Assembly (NCBI GenBank): GCA_003526375.1
Contig: DPDG01000062.1
Coordinates: forward strand, 29,685-93,684
Length of the DNA: 64,000 nucleotides
Direction of reading: 5' to 3'
From: Lentisphaeria bacterium
GTDB taxonomy: Bacteria > Verrucomicrobiota > Lentisphaeria > Victivallales > UBA1829
The notes under the pieces are model-generated. The model worked only from the letters and a program-made list of their open reading frames with translations. It did no database searches and had not been told where the DNA came from. Position numbers and translations under genes: made by a program. Every line of letters starts with the position of its first letter. The first letter of the stretch is position 1. This document shows, in pieces, positions 16,697 through 25,405 of the stretch.

Positions 16697-17238
16697 TGAT
16701 ATCTCCTGAGGACACATTGGCAATGGCGGCAGAGAGATTCCAGTTCAGCCGCCATCGGGTAAAACCGGGACGCTCCATCCATCACGCTTTCCCCGAGCGT
16801 AACAAAGCCGAGGCGGCAGTATAATCTTCGGCGGGACTCCACTGCGGAAATAATGATATTTTCAATTCCCTGTGATTTCAGTTCCAGCAGAAGCGGAACG
16901 GCAAGTCTTGCCGGCAGAGTGGTAAAACGGTATTCCTTCCTGACTGTAAACAGGCGGATCTCCGCCGTTCTTCCCTTTCTGATCCGGGAAGCGATCACCT
17001 GCCCGAAGCGCATTTCCGCTGAAAACGGAGGTTCGGAATGCGCACAGATCATTCCGGCGGCGACACTGCCGTCCCATGCGATCCGGTAGCGGTTTTTATG
17101 ATGGAACTTATCAACAAGCCGGCAGTCCGGATGCCGCGGGTGCTGTCCAAGCTCTCCGGCAAAAACTTCATGGTTCAGTTGCCACATCGCCTGAAATTCC
17201 TCATCAGACTCAGGCTCTTTGACCAAAAGTTCACCCAT
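16693..17238 (-). CDS. GNAT-fold acyltransferase-like protein
   Basis: 181 residues. The central part follows the N-acyltransferase layout: YRIAWDGSVAAGMICAHSE, a variable loop, AEIRLFTVRKEYRFTTLPARL where the acyl-CoA pyrophosphate loop is expected, and IENIIISAVESRRRLYCRLGFVTLGE as the last strand-helix-strand. The canonical Q/RxxGxG/A loop is replaced by RKEYRFTTLPA, which is seen in N-acyl amino acid synthase-like and autoinducer-synthase-like members. Substrate unknown. It overlaps the marR gene by eight bases and the aminotransferase by four, so the three are almost certainly co-translated. Confidence 0.65.
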   Translation of the reverse strand: MGELLVKEPESDEEFQAMWQLNHEVFAGELGQHPRHPDCRLVDKFHHKNRYRIAWDGSVAAGMICAHSEPPFSAEMRFGQVIASRIRKGRTAEIRLFTVRKEYRFTTLPARLAVPLLLELKSQGIENIIISAVESRRRLYCRLGFVTLGESVMDGASRFYPMAAELESLCRHCQCVLRRYQ

Positions 17239-17710
17239 GATCTTCCTCTCTTTCCTCCAATGATTTCTGCAAACGCCGCATCAGACGGTTCAGTGTCCGC
17301 ATTTCCCCGCAGGAAAAGACCTGCATGATTGCGGCAATTTCTTCACGGTAAGGCTGCTCCACCTGATTCAGCAGTTTCAGTCCGGCGGAAGTCAGCTTCA
17401 GATGATACGCCCGACGGTCATCCGGAACCTGCACACGGCGCAGCAGTCCCGCCGCCGCCATCCGGTTCACCAGTCCGGTGACGTTGGATTTATCGACCAG
17501 CAGCCTGCTGCTGAGTTCATTCTGCGTCAAAGGCGTTTCCGCATATTTTAGAAGCAGCATAATGTTGAACTGCGCTTCAGAAGCAAGCGTGTCACGGAAA
17601 AACCGCCTCGCCTGCTTTTTTAAAAGCACTCCGGTCCACCAGACCCCCATCAGAGCTTCATGATTCAGATCATCAAACTCAAGATCACGGTTAAAATGTG
17701 AAACAGCCAT
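17231..17710 (-). CDS. MarR family transcriptional regulator
   Basis: 159 residues with an AAGGAGG ribosome site. The winged-helix core is clear: NIMLLLKYAETPLTQNELSS, RLLVDKSNVTGLVNRMAAAG (recognition helix, about residues 70-90) and LLRRVQVPDDRRAYHLKLTSAG, where DDRR marks the wing. It heads an operon with a GNAT-fold protein and an aminotransferase. Two palindromes overlap its promoter (17734-17763), so autoregulation is likely. The ligand cannot be read from sequence. Confidence 0.92.
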   Translation of the reverse strand: MAVSHFNRDLEFDDLNHEALMGVWWTGVLLKKQARRFFRDTLASEAQFNIMLLLKYAETPLTQNELSSRLLVDKSNVTGLVNRMAAAGLLRRVQVPDDRRAYHLKLTSAGLKLLNQVEQPYREEIAAIMQVFSCGEMRTLNRLMRRLQKSLEEREEDHG

Positions 17711-17733
17711 GATAAAAATCCTCCTTCTTATTT

Positions 17734-17763
17734 AGTTTACACCTAAACAGTTGATATATCAAC
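17734..17763 (-). promoter_or_regulatory. marR promoter overlapped by two palindromes
   Basis: On the minus strand TTGATA (17762-17757), 17 bases, TAAACT (17739-17734). A perfect palindrome GTTGATATATCAAC (17750-17763) covers the -35, and GTTTA-4-TAAAC (17735-17748) covers the -10. This is the arrangement expected of a self-repressing MarR protein. Confidence 0.65.
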
Positions 17764-18001
17764 CATATTTCATATTTTTTCTGAAAAAACTTGAAATGAC
17801 ACCGGAAGGCATTCCCTGAAAGCGCTGACGGAAAAGCCGGGATGCAGGGTGCAACCTCCGATTTCGCAATCCTGTGACACTATCATAACCGGACACGGGT
17901 TGTCCTGCCCATACTTTTTCTGTTTCGTATCTTCGCATTCCGGAGTTTTATCGGAAACGCTGCAGAATCAGGAAAAATCCCGATTTTTTCCATTTCCCCC
18001 C
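17764..18001. other. Intergenic region between divergent marR and gntR units
   Basis: About 240 bases without a gene. It contains moderately G/C-rich text around 17800-17870, but I see no terminator, repeat or convincing small ORF. Confidence 0.5.
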
Positions 18002-18031
18002 TTGACACCAGAGGATACAAGTTTGTATAAT
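18002..18031 (+). promoter_or_regulatory. Consensus promoter with overlapping inverted repeat, gntR-pseudopilin operon
   Basis: TTGACA (18002-18007), 18 bases, TATAAT (18026-18031). The inverted repeat ATACAA-GT-TTGTAT (18015-18028) runs into the -10 box, a natural operator for the GntR protein encoded 33 bp downstream. Confidence 0.75.
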
Positions 18032-18063
18032 ATATTTCAAAATGAGCGAGGAGTGCGCAGACG

Positions 18064-19155
18064 ATGCAGAAAAAGACTGTCAGATCAGCCCCGACACGCG
18101 ATCTGGTCGTGGAAAAACTGGAACACTACCTGAACAGCCCGGAGTGTCCGCAGAACGGCTGTCTTCCGGGCGAAGACAGTCTTGCGGAGATGTGCGGCGT
18201 ATCACGCAAAACTCTACGGAGCGCCCTCGACATCCTTGCGGAACGCGGCGTCGTAGACCGCATCCGAGGCAAAGGCACCTTCAAAGTCCTGACTTATGAA
18301 CGGCAGAAAAAAGTCATTTACTATTTTCTCCCCTGTGCCAATTACGAAAAATATGCCGGAATCACTTCGGCGACTCACATCATGGAAACTCTGAACGGAC
18401 TGATGCTCGCCACGCGCGGAACGGGAACCTATATCGTGCCCCTTCATTATTCACAAAGCAACCGTCCCGATGATCCCGACTGGGAAGTCCTGAACATGAT
18501 TGAACCCGGCGCCATGGTTTTCATCGGCGGCATGTGGTACCGCCGGTGTTTCTCCTTTCTCCGGCGGCGCTCCTGCAAAGTGCTGTTCCTGAACATGCTC
18601 GACCTCTCCATTTTCCATCCTGACAATGCACCTTATATGGATGATATCAATTCGTTCCACCAGTTGCGCATCGACAATTTTACCGGAGTGCGGAATTGCG
18701 CGGACACACTTATGAAACACGGATGCAGGAAACTCTTCCTTGCGGCGGCATCACTGGGCGATATCACCAATCCGCTCCTGCCGGGCTATCTGAAAAGTGG
18801 CGGCAAAGCCTATTGGAGCTGCGATCAGGAACTTTCGCTTGATATCCTGCGGGATGAACTGGCACGGCAATATAGGAAATTTCAATTTGACGGGCTCATT
18901 CTCGGCTGCGGCGTAGAATTCCCTTCCGATTCCCGTTTCACGCTCCGCAGGTATCTGGGGCTGCCGGAAGAGGTCAGGCTCATCTTCTATTACAAAAATC
19001 CGACCGTTCTCGCCCTTGACAGAAAGCAACCTTATGTCTGTTGCGACTACCGGAGAATCTGCCGGGAAGGGGTGGAAATCCTGCTGGACGGATATCACCC
19101 TGAAATTCAACGCCGCCAGTTCAAGCCCCATATTGAAAATCTGGAGTATTTATGA
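18064..19155 (+). CDS. GntR-type regulator with a sugar-binding-protein-like sensor domain
   Basis: 363 residues. The first 75 form a GntR winged helix (LVVEKLEHYLNSPECPQNG, LPGEDSLAEMCGVSRKTLRSALDILAERG, RIRGKGTFKV). The remaining 280 follow the LacI/periplasmic-binding-protein pattern (VIYYFLPCANYEKYAGITSA, KVLFLNMLDLS, GCRKLFLAAA), so a sugar or glycan fragment is the likely signal. GAGGAG precedes the ATG by about eleven bases. It is the first gene of an operon with a pseudopilin and two secreted proteins. It probably controls its own promoter through the inverted repeat at 18015-18028. Confidence 0.88.
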   Translation: MQKKTVRSAPTRDLVVEKLEHYLNSPECPQNGCLPGEDSLAEMCGVSRKTLRSALDILAERGVVDRIRGKGTFKVLTYERQKKVIYYFLPCANYEKYAGITSATHIMETLNGLMLATRGTGTYIVPLHYSQSNRPDDPDWEVLNMIEPGAMVFIGGMWYRRCFSFLRRRSCKVLFLNMLDLSIFHPDNAPYMDDINSFHQLRIDNFTGVRNCADTLMKHGCRKLFLAAASLGDITNPLLPGYLKSGGKAYWSCDQELSLDILRDELARQYRKFQFDGLILGCGVEFPSDSRFTLRRYLGLPEEVRLIFYYKNPTVLALDRKQPYVCCDYRRICREGVEILLDGYHPEIQRRQFKPHIENLEYL

Positions 19156-19187
19156 ATTACAATCAACATAGCAAAAGGGAAAAAACG

Positions 19188-20204
19188 ATGAAATCAAGAC
19201 AACATCACCAGAAAAATTTCACATTGATAGAGCTGCTCATGAGGAAAAGTTGTAAGAGTGGTATTTCATTCCGGGAGCAGCAAGGCAGTGCAGGATGTTG
19301 CCAGTCCCCTGATCTTACTTCTCCATTTCTCGTTCCATTGTTGAATTGTTCTAATGTTCGATTGTTCGATTGTTTTCCGGTTCCTTCTTCCTTCCGTGTT
19401 CCCTGTTCGATATTCTTACTTCACAGGGTGAAAATACGGATTTTCACTCTGATAGAGCTTCTTATCGTGATTGCGATCATCGCCATTCTTGCGGGAATGC
19501 TCCTGCCTGCGCTGAACAAGGCGAAGAGGCAGGCTCAGGCTGTCTCCTGCGCCTCCAATCTCAAGCAGCTGGGGCAATGTTTCACCGGGTATGCGGGAGA
19601 CAATCAGGATCATTTTCCTCCGGGCAGGCAGGAACGTTCGTCTGCGGATGAACTCTGGAATACAACAAACGGTCCGATCACATGGATGGTCGCGCTTCAC
19701 TCTTACGCAGGAATCAAAAACAATCAATACGGACTGTGCCTCTACCCCGTCAACTCAATCTATATCTGTCCGGGAATGATCATCCGTGACAATCAGGGAT
19801 ACCAGGCGTATGGTTACAATCAGTTCCTTTTCGGCATGAAAACGGATATCAGCGGCGCAACCACAACCTCCATAGGAAATTACCAGATACCGAAATCAAG
19901 CAGAATAAAATCCCCGTCGCAAAGTCTTGTCCTGACGGACAGCCGATACAGCCACGACGTTGAAGCCGACAGAAAAAAAGGGTGGTATCTCATAACGAAT
20001 CCGACAATACAGGTCTGTTACCGTCATTCAAGGCAGACACGCTCCTTATATACGGACGGGCATGTTCAGGCGGACACCCCGCAAACACTGAATCTGGAAT
20101 ATTACTGGCTATCTTATTTTCCATGGAACTACAAAAATACCGCAACATCCAAAGCCACAGGAGCCGCTCTGGGGATATACCAGCACGGTTATGCGCCCTA
20201 TTAA
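19188..20204 (+). CDS. Type II secretion-like pseudopilin with an in-frame insert in its signal
   Basis: 338 residues from the ATG at 19188 (AAAAGGGA upstream); an ATG at 19152 overlapping the gntR stop is an alternative. FTLIELL occurs twice. The first copy (residue 11) is followed by a polar sequence. The second (residue 86) leads into the real hydrophobic helix IVIAIIAILAGMLLPALNKAKRQAQ. The body is of the DUF1559-like class common in Planctomycetota and Lentisphaerota: SCASNLKQLGQCFTGYAGDN, then a C-terminal H-x-DGH segment (YRHSRQTRSLYTDGHV). The 225-bp insert between the two signals is described separately. It is co-transcribed with secreted glycan-related proteins, so a role in surface attachment or secretion of those enzymes is an inference. 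Confidence 0.82.
   Translation: MKSRQHHQKNFTLIELLMRKSCKSGISFREQQGSAGCCQSPDLTSPFLVPLLNCSNVRLFDCFPVPSSFRVPCSIFLLHRVKIRIFTLIELLIVIAIIAILAGMLLPALNKAKRQAQAVSCASNLKQLGQCFTGYAGDNQDHFPPGRQERSSADELWNTTNGPITWMVALHSYAGIKNNQYGLCLYPVNSIYICPGMIIRDNQGYQAYGYNQFLFGMKTDISGATTTSIGNYQIPKSSRIKSPSQSLVLTDSRYSHDVEADRKKGWYLITNPTIQVCYRHSRQTRSLYTDGHVQADTPQTLNLEYYWLSYFPWNYKNTATSKATGAALGIYQHGYAPY
19218..19465 (+). repeat. Insert element 1 in a pseudopilin gene, bounded by copies of the prepilin signal
   Basis: Two 23-bp copies of the FTLIELL-coding sequence (19218-19240 and 19443-19465, 19 of 23 identical) are 225 bp apart, exactly 75 codons. The start of the intervening DNA (RKSCKSGIS) and its last 125 bp are homologous to element 2 at 58964-59445. 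It contains five tandem octamers of the GTTCGATT type (19340-19379). Confidence 0.8.
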
Positions 20205-20247
20205 GTTTCTCACAATAACAAATAAAATATAATCAAGGAACTCCATA

Positions 20248-22758
20248 ATGAAAACACAAATCCATCTGCTGCTGGCTCTCCTGCTCGCCGGAGCAGGAAC
20301 ACAACTGTCCGCCTATGACCTCGACAACAGGGCGCTGACGCCTGTCACGCATGAAGAAACACCACGCCACGCTCCGTTGAAGCTGGTTGAGAACGGAGAA
20401 CTCAAGTTCGCAATCATCACAGATAAAAAAGCAGAAAAAAACGGCAGAACCGGAAAAAGCATCGCCCCGGCGGTCAAAATCCTGACGGAGGCATTCAAAA
20501 AAACAACAGGCAAAACGCCGGAAGTCTTCGACATAACAGAAACGGGGAAAGCCGGGAGATACCCGTTCCTGCTGGTTGTCGGTGACAATCAGATCGTCCG
20601 CAGAAACGGAATTGATTTCATGAAACTCCCGGACCAGGGATTCGCAGTCAAAAGCTTCCCGCAGGGCGTCATCATCGCAGGGTATGATTCTTCGCTGATC
20701 GAAGACTATAACCGGGATCCTCTCGACAGGCGCGGAACCAGTCCCGGCACATTGTACGGTGCAGTGGACTTCACGGAACGCATCCTCGGCATACGCTACT
20801 TTTACCCCGGAGAATACGGAACTTATTACCCGCAGATAAAAGACCTGGCTGTCAAACCGCTCCATTATACGGATTATCCCCGTTTCAACACGCACGGAGC
20901 CAGATGGTATTTCTGGGTCGCCGTCAGCACGGATCAAATGCTGAAACAATGGGAACCGACCATGGGGAAACTGAAAAAATACGACACCAGCTTTCTTGAC
21001 CGCTGGCGGGCGGGAGGAACGGCGCCAGCACGGGGAGGACATTGTCCGCGTCCGGAAAAAATGGCAAAATCCTATCCGGACAAGCTCAAAACGATTTTCT
21101 ACACCTCACCGAACGGGAAGTTCTGGTACAATCCCAAACAGCATATCGGGAACTATTACAATGTGCTCGATCTCGGTTTCGCGGACCTGCTGATGGACGC
21201 TTACAAGACATATTACGACTCCAGAGGCAAAACAGATCGGGGCGGATTCGCTTCGGATCTGAACAATGAGTCGCTCTCCTTCGGAATATGCGACACCTAT
21301 ATGCCGCTCTCCGAAGTCATCCATGATCCGGTTGTCAGGAAACTGAGCCTGATTACGGAAAACGATATCCGGCGCGGAAAAGATGCGGAAATGGCAAATG
21401 TCTACGGCCGTTTCTATCAGTATCTTGCAAACAGGGTTAAAAAAGAACTGCCCGGCAAGAAGCTCTGGATTCTCGCTTACTACAATACAAAATTCGCTTC
21501 GCTTGATCCGCAGTGGAAGCTGCCGGACAACGTCGAAGTCAATCTCTGCATTGGTGGTCTTCCTCTGAAAACCCGCAACAGGGCGGCAATGGAAAAAGCG
21601 CGCGGAATCTTCAAAGAATGGTATGAAGCTCTCGGCAGCCGTCCGGTTCAGAAAGTCTGGCTCTACAACTCGCGGAACAATCCGTTTGCACGTGCGGTCG
21701 CCGGAGAATTCACAGGGGATGTCCCGAAACTTTTCGGCAAATATCTCGGGCGAGACGGAAATCTGTTCTTCGATTATGACGGAGCGCATGACATCTGGTA
21801 TTATTACTGGTCCGCCTACGCCGACGCCCGCAGCCAGTGGAATCCCGACTGGGATGTAGATGCAGGGATTGATGAGCACTGGAACCTTTTCTACGGTCCC
21901 GAAGCCGGTCCTTTCCTGAAAGAGTTTCACCGTCTGCTCAAGAAAAACTTCATCGAATACTGCGTCCCCTCGGATGAAGCGGTGCCATCCTATCCCCCGG
22001 CGGAAATCGACAAAATGGAGAAAATGCTCAAGGAGGCGGAAAAAGTTCTGGAACCGGATTCCATCGAAATGCGCCGCTTCCGCCATCTTGCCGCGCCATG
22101 GGCGAAAAACTTTGAGTCGCAGCGTGTCCGCTTCGCCTACGAACGTCCCGTCTATAACGTGCACCGCCTGCTCTCAGGTGAAAAGGTCACGCTGGATGGA
22201 AATCCGGACGAAGCATTCTGGCAGAAGATCAAACCGCTTCCCCTCATCAACCCGAAAGGATCCTCAAAAGCGCCGGCTTATCCGGCGGTCGTCAAACTCG
22301 CGTGGGACAACAGCGGAATCTATGGAATGTTCCAGGCGGATTATCCGCCGAAAGCCAATTCAAAATGTGACGTATGGAACAATGACAGCATTGAAATGTT
22401 TCTTGCGCCCGGACTGAAAAAAGAGGTAAAGTATCAAATCGCCTTTGATACGGTCGGGCAGCGCTTCTCCGCGATGGAGCGTCTGCTCCCCATTCCCCAA
22501 CCGACCGATCTCTCATGGAAAGCGGAAGGTTTCGTGTTCAAAAATCAGGTTTCGCGGGAAGGCTGGACGGCGGAGTTCCATATTCCGTTCCACCTCTTTG
22601 AAGGCAAAGCCCCCGCGGTCTATGACTCCTGGAATTTCAATCTTGTTCGAAACAAACTTTCCGCGCCGAAGGAATGCTCGGGAAGCTCGCTCACACTGGG
22701 TGACAATCATAACATCAACATGTTCGGCTTAATCAGATTTGCCGGAAAAGGAGAATGA
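20248..22758 (+). CDS. Secreted DUF4838 protein with C-terminal CBM9-like domain
   Basis: 836 residues. A signal peptide occupies about residues 1-22 (IHLLLALLLAGAGTQLSA). The long central part follows DUF4838, a glycoside-hydrolase-like family found in polysaccharide-degrading bacteria: GTLYGAVDFTERILGIRYFYPGEYG, a NDNESLSFGICDTYMPLSE-like segment and VWLYNSRNNPFAR. The last 200 residues (LSGEKVTLDGNPDEAFWQKI, AWDNSGIYGMFQADY, NDSIEMFLAPG) look like a CBM9-type carbohydrate-binding domain. AAGGA precedes the ATG. It sits in the gntR-pseudopilin operon and overlaps the next gene (ATGA). Substrate unknown; host or plant glycans are plausible. Confidence 0.83.
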   Translation: MKTQIHLLLALLLAGAGTQLSAYDLDNRALTPVTHEETPRHAPLKLVENGELKFAIITDKKAEKNGRTGKSIAPAVKILTEAFKKTTGKTPEVFDITETGKAGRYPFLLVVGDNQIVRRNGIDFMKLPDQGFAVKSFPQGVIIAGYDSSLIEDYNRDPLDRRGTSPGTLYGAVDFTERILGIRYFYPGEYGTYYPQIKDLAVKPLHYTDYPRFNTHGARWYFWVAVSTDQMLKQWEPTMGKLKKYDTSFLDRWRAGGTAPARGGHCPRPEKMAKSYPDKLKTIFYTSPNGKFWYNPKQHIGNYYNVLDLGFADLLMDAYKTYYDSRGKTDRGGFASDLNNESLSFGICDTYMPLSEVIHDPVVRKLSLITENDIRRGKDAEMANVYGRFYQYLANRVKKELPGKKLWILAYYNTKFASLDPQWKLPDNVEVNLCIGGLPLKTRNRAAMEKARGIFKEWYEALGSRPVQKVWLYNSRNNPFARAVAGEFTGDVPKLFGKYLGRDGNLFFDYDGAHDIWYYYWSAYADARSQWNPDWDVDAGIDEHWNLFYGPEAGPFLKEFHRLLKKNFIEYCVPSDEAVPSYPPAEIDKMEKMLKEAEKVLEPDSIEMRRFRHLAAPWAKNFESQRVRFAYERPVYNVHRLLSGEKVTLDGNPDEAFWQKIKPLPLINPKGSSKAPAYPAVVKLAWDNSGIYGMFQADYPPKANSKCDVWNNDSIEMFLAPGLKKEVKYQIAFDTVGQRFSAMERLLPIPQPTDLSWKAEGFVFKNQVSREGWTAEFHIPFHLFEGKAPAVYDSWNFNLVRNKLSAPKECSGSSLTLGDNHNINMFGLIRFAGKGE

Positions 22759-23651
22759 AAATGAATCTGAAGCACACGATCATCGCAGTCCTCGCCGCCG
22801 CAGCATTTATCCCCGTGACGGCACAGGAACAAGTCAAGGCGGAAATCAGAAAAGGCAACGCATATCAGCCTGAGACCTACTCCATGATGCTCAGCCTGCC
22901 GGTCTCAAACAGGCACAACACTTATAAACTCTTCCTCGGCAGCAAAAAGCCGATTGGAGAAAAACCGCCGCGGACTGTTTTCAGTGTCGACAATGAAAAG
23001 CGCGCCAGTTTCACCTCGCTTGTCACCTGGCTGAAAATCAAAGTCAACGGAATTGATTTCAGCAGGCTTCCCATACAGAAGGAGAATGTGAATCTCTGGC
23101 AGGACGGGGAGAAGAAAGGATTTGAGTTCGCGCTGAATTTCGATGGTGCCAAAATGCTTCTCCGTCTCTATATGCGGCCGGATTCCGGTGTTCTGTGGGG
23201 GGAACTTCAGCCTGCACAGGATACGCTCGAACCTGTAAAAACAGCCTCAATTTCATTTGCCTGTCTGCCATCCCTGCTCGCTATGAAAGATAAAAAAGTG
23301 CTGTTCCACAATGTCTACAACCATGAGGCGAAATCCCCGGCAAAAATCTACAAACAGCATCCGCAGGGACAGACGATTACGGCAGCCGACAAGTATTTTA
23401 TATTTTATGACACTCAATTTGACGGCAGCAGCGACGATAAAGGAATCGGTCCCTGCATGGTCATCGCAGACACGGACATCATGCAGAGCGGGAAACTTCA
23501 CCAGCCCAATGCATGGGTCGTTACAGTGGACTACACTCTGAAACCGGATTTCAAGACATTCAGATTTGGAATCTGGCAGAAAAACAGCAGGATTTCCAAT
23601 GCTGATTTTTTCAAAATGCTGGAAACGGAGAAAACGGCATTTTCACTCTGA
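22755..23651 (+). CDS. Secreted protein, unrecognised, glycan operon
   Basis: 298 residues. A signal peptide is evident (HTIIAVLAAAAFIPVTAQ, cleavage near residue 24). The mature part is beta-rich with alternating aromatic residues (FEFALNFDGAKMLLRLYMR, SGVLWGELQPA, WVVTVDYTLKPDFKTFRFG), suggesting a jelly-roll-like or beta-sandwich fold, perhaps carbohydrate-binding. Its start overlaps the DUF4838 stop, and a terminator follows 21 bp after its own stop, so it is the last gene of the operon. I do not recognise a family. Confidence 0.75.
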   Translation: MKMNLKHTIIAVLAAAAFIPVTAQEQVKAEIRKGNAYQPETYSMMLSLPVSNRHNTYKLFLGSKKPIGEKPPRTVFSVDNEKRASFTSLVTWLKIKVNGIDFSRLPIQKENVNLWQDGEKKGFEFALNFDGAKMLLRLYMRPDSGVLWGELQPAQDTLEPVKTASISFACLPSLLAMKDKKVLFHNVYNHEAKSPAKIYKQHPQGQTITAADKYFIFYDTQFDGSSDDKGIGPCMVIADTDIMQSGKLHQPNAWVVTVDYTLKPDFKTFRFGIWQKNSRISNADFFKMLETEKTAFSL

Positions 23652-23672
23652 AAAACCGAAAACGAACCACAT

Positions 23673-23707
23673 GCCGGATATGGTATGGAAAACATATCCG
23701 GCTTTTT
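23673..23707 (+). terminator. Terminator of the gntR-pseudopilin operon
   Basis: GCCGGATATG / CATATCCGGC with a ten-base loop, followed by TTTTT and more T-rich sequence. It also marks the boundary with the convergent ABC transporter genes. Confidence 0.85.
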
Positions 23708-23733
23708 CATTTTCACCCCCGCAGAAAAACATC

Positions 23734-25404
23734 TTACAGCCGGAAAATGGCGCCGATCTTGCGTCCGAGCAGGATTCCCGCCGCGCCAAGCGTCGCCGCC
23801 ATGAATGCCATCGTCCAGACGCCGAACGCACACGCCGTAACCGGGCCCGCCCCGAGAATCATCGAGAGTTCGAAAATCGCACGTGTGATCGGGAAGAACT
23901 CCGCTTTCTGCGCAAGAATCAGGGAGTCGGAAACCTCCAGCATCGAGAAGCTGAACGCAAACAGCCCTCCGACCACGATGTTGGCGGTAATCAGGGGAAG
24001 CGTCACCCGCCGCAAGGTCTGGAACGCATTCGCGCCAAGATTGCGCGAGGCGAATTCCAGTTCTTCGGGAGTCTGTTCCAGCCCCGCCGTCACGGAACGC
24101 ACCACATACGGCAGACGCCGGATCGCATAAGCCGCCGCCAGCAGAAGCAGGGGATTGTCAACAGGATTGAACAATTCATGCGCCCAGGAATATTTCACGG
24201 ACATGCCGAGGTATCCGAACGCAATTACGATTCCCGGCACCGCAAGCGGCGTCATGGCAAGAATATCCAGAATGAAAGCGCCGCGGAAACGCCAGCGGAC
24301 CACGATCAGGGAAAGCAGGATTCCCACCGCCAGGGCGAAAAGCATCGCAAGCGAGGAATACTTGAGGCTGTTCACAATACTCGGCAGGACAATCTTATGC
24401 GACAGCGCATTGTCGAAATGCAGAAAAGTCAGATGCTCCGGCAGAACCGTCCCATACCAGTTGCGGGAAACCGCAGTCAGAATCAGCGCGATATGAGGGG
24501 AAACGGCGGCAAGCGTCATCGCAAGGAACGCCAGCGGGGCAAGAATCTTCCTGAATCCGCGCGCGGAAACGGCGGACGAGGAGGCGTGTCCCTTGACTGC
24601 GGAAGCGGCTCCGCCCGAAGCCAGGGCAAGGCGGGACAGCAGGTACATGATCAGCGCCAGCCCCAGCATCACGACAACCAGCGTGTAAGGCAGAGGATTC
24701 GTCTCCAGCTCCGTAATCCCGTTGAACACCTGCACTGCCGTTGTACGCGTGTAGCCGAACATCAGCGGCGTCCCGAGTTCCGTGAAACTCCAGATCAGGA
24801 CAATACTCCCTCCGGCGAGAATCCCCGGTTTCAGAAGCGGAACCGTAATCCGGCGCAGCCGGTACCAGCGTCCGGCGCCCAGATTCTTCGCCGCCTCGTT
24901 CATCGCCGGGTCAATATTTCCGAGCGACGTCACCAGATTCAGGTAAAGGATCGGGTACAGATGCAGGGCCTCAATGAAACAGATCGACCAGAAACGGCCG
25001 TTCCCGCCGAGAAAGTCGATCCGCTCCAGCCCGAAATTCACGAGAATCGTATTGATTACGCCATAGTGTCCGAGAATCTGCATGAACCCGAGCGCACCGA
25101 CGAACGGCGGCAGGATCATCGGAAGCATCATTGCAAGATTGCAGACGCCCTTCCCCGGAAAGTCCAGCTTGTCATAAATCAAGGCAAGCGGCAGAGAGAT
25201 CAGAAACACAAGAAAGGTCGTTACGACTGCCAGCAGAAACGAATTCAACAGTCCTTCCATGTAAAGGGGATTGCGGAAGACTTCGCAGATCAGGTTCCAG
25301 CGGAGCCCCTCCTCCACCACAGTGTAAATCGGCAGAAGCAGGAAAACGGCGAAGAAGGCGACGATCAACGCAACGGTCAACAGTTTCAGAAATTTCGTGT
25401 TCAT
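23734..25404 (-). CDS. Ferric-type ABC transporter permease, two fused domains
   Basis: 556 residues from the ATG at 25404 (GGTGGGG upstream, one base after the binding-protein stop). About twelve membrane segments fall into two halves, each with the cytoplasmic loop that contacts the ATPase: EAAKNLGAGRWYRLRRITVPLL (about residue 190) and EFASRNLGANAFQTLRRVTLPL (about residue 465). This duplicated architecture is that of FbpB/AfuB/CysT-like permeases for ferric iron and some other anions or cations. It is the last gene of the three-gene importer operon. Confidence 0.9.
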   Translation of the reverse strand: MNTKFLKLLTVALIVAFFAVFLLLPIYTVVEEGLRWNLICEVFRNPLYMEGLLNSFLLAVVTTFLVFLISLPLALIYDKLDFPGKGVCNLAMMLPMILPPFVGALGFMQILGHYGVINTILVNFGLERIDFLGGNGRFWSICFIEALHLYPILYLNLVTSLGNIDPAMNEAAKNLGAGRWYRLRRITVPLLKPGILAGGSIVLIWSFTELGTPLMFGYTRTTAVQVFNGITELETNPLPYTLVVVMLGLALIMYLLSRLALASGGAASAVKGHASSSAVSARGFRKILAPLAFLAMTLAAVSPHIALILTAVSRNWYGTVLPEHLTFLHFDNALSHKIVLPSIVNSLKYSSLAMLFALAVGILLSLIVVRWRFRGAFILDILAMTPLAVPGIVIAFGYLGMSVKYSWAHELFNPVDNPLLLLAAAYAIRRLPYVVRSVTAGLEQTPEELEFASRNLGANAFQTLRRVTLPLITANIVVGGLFAFSFSMLEVSDSLILAQKAEFFPITRAIFELSMILGAGPVTACAFGVWTMAFMAATLGAAGILLGRKIGAIFRL

Positions 25405-25405
25405 C

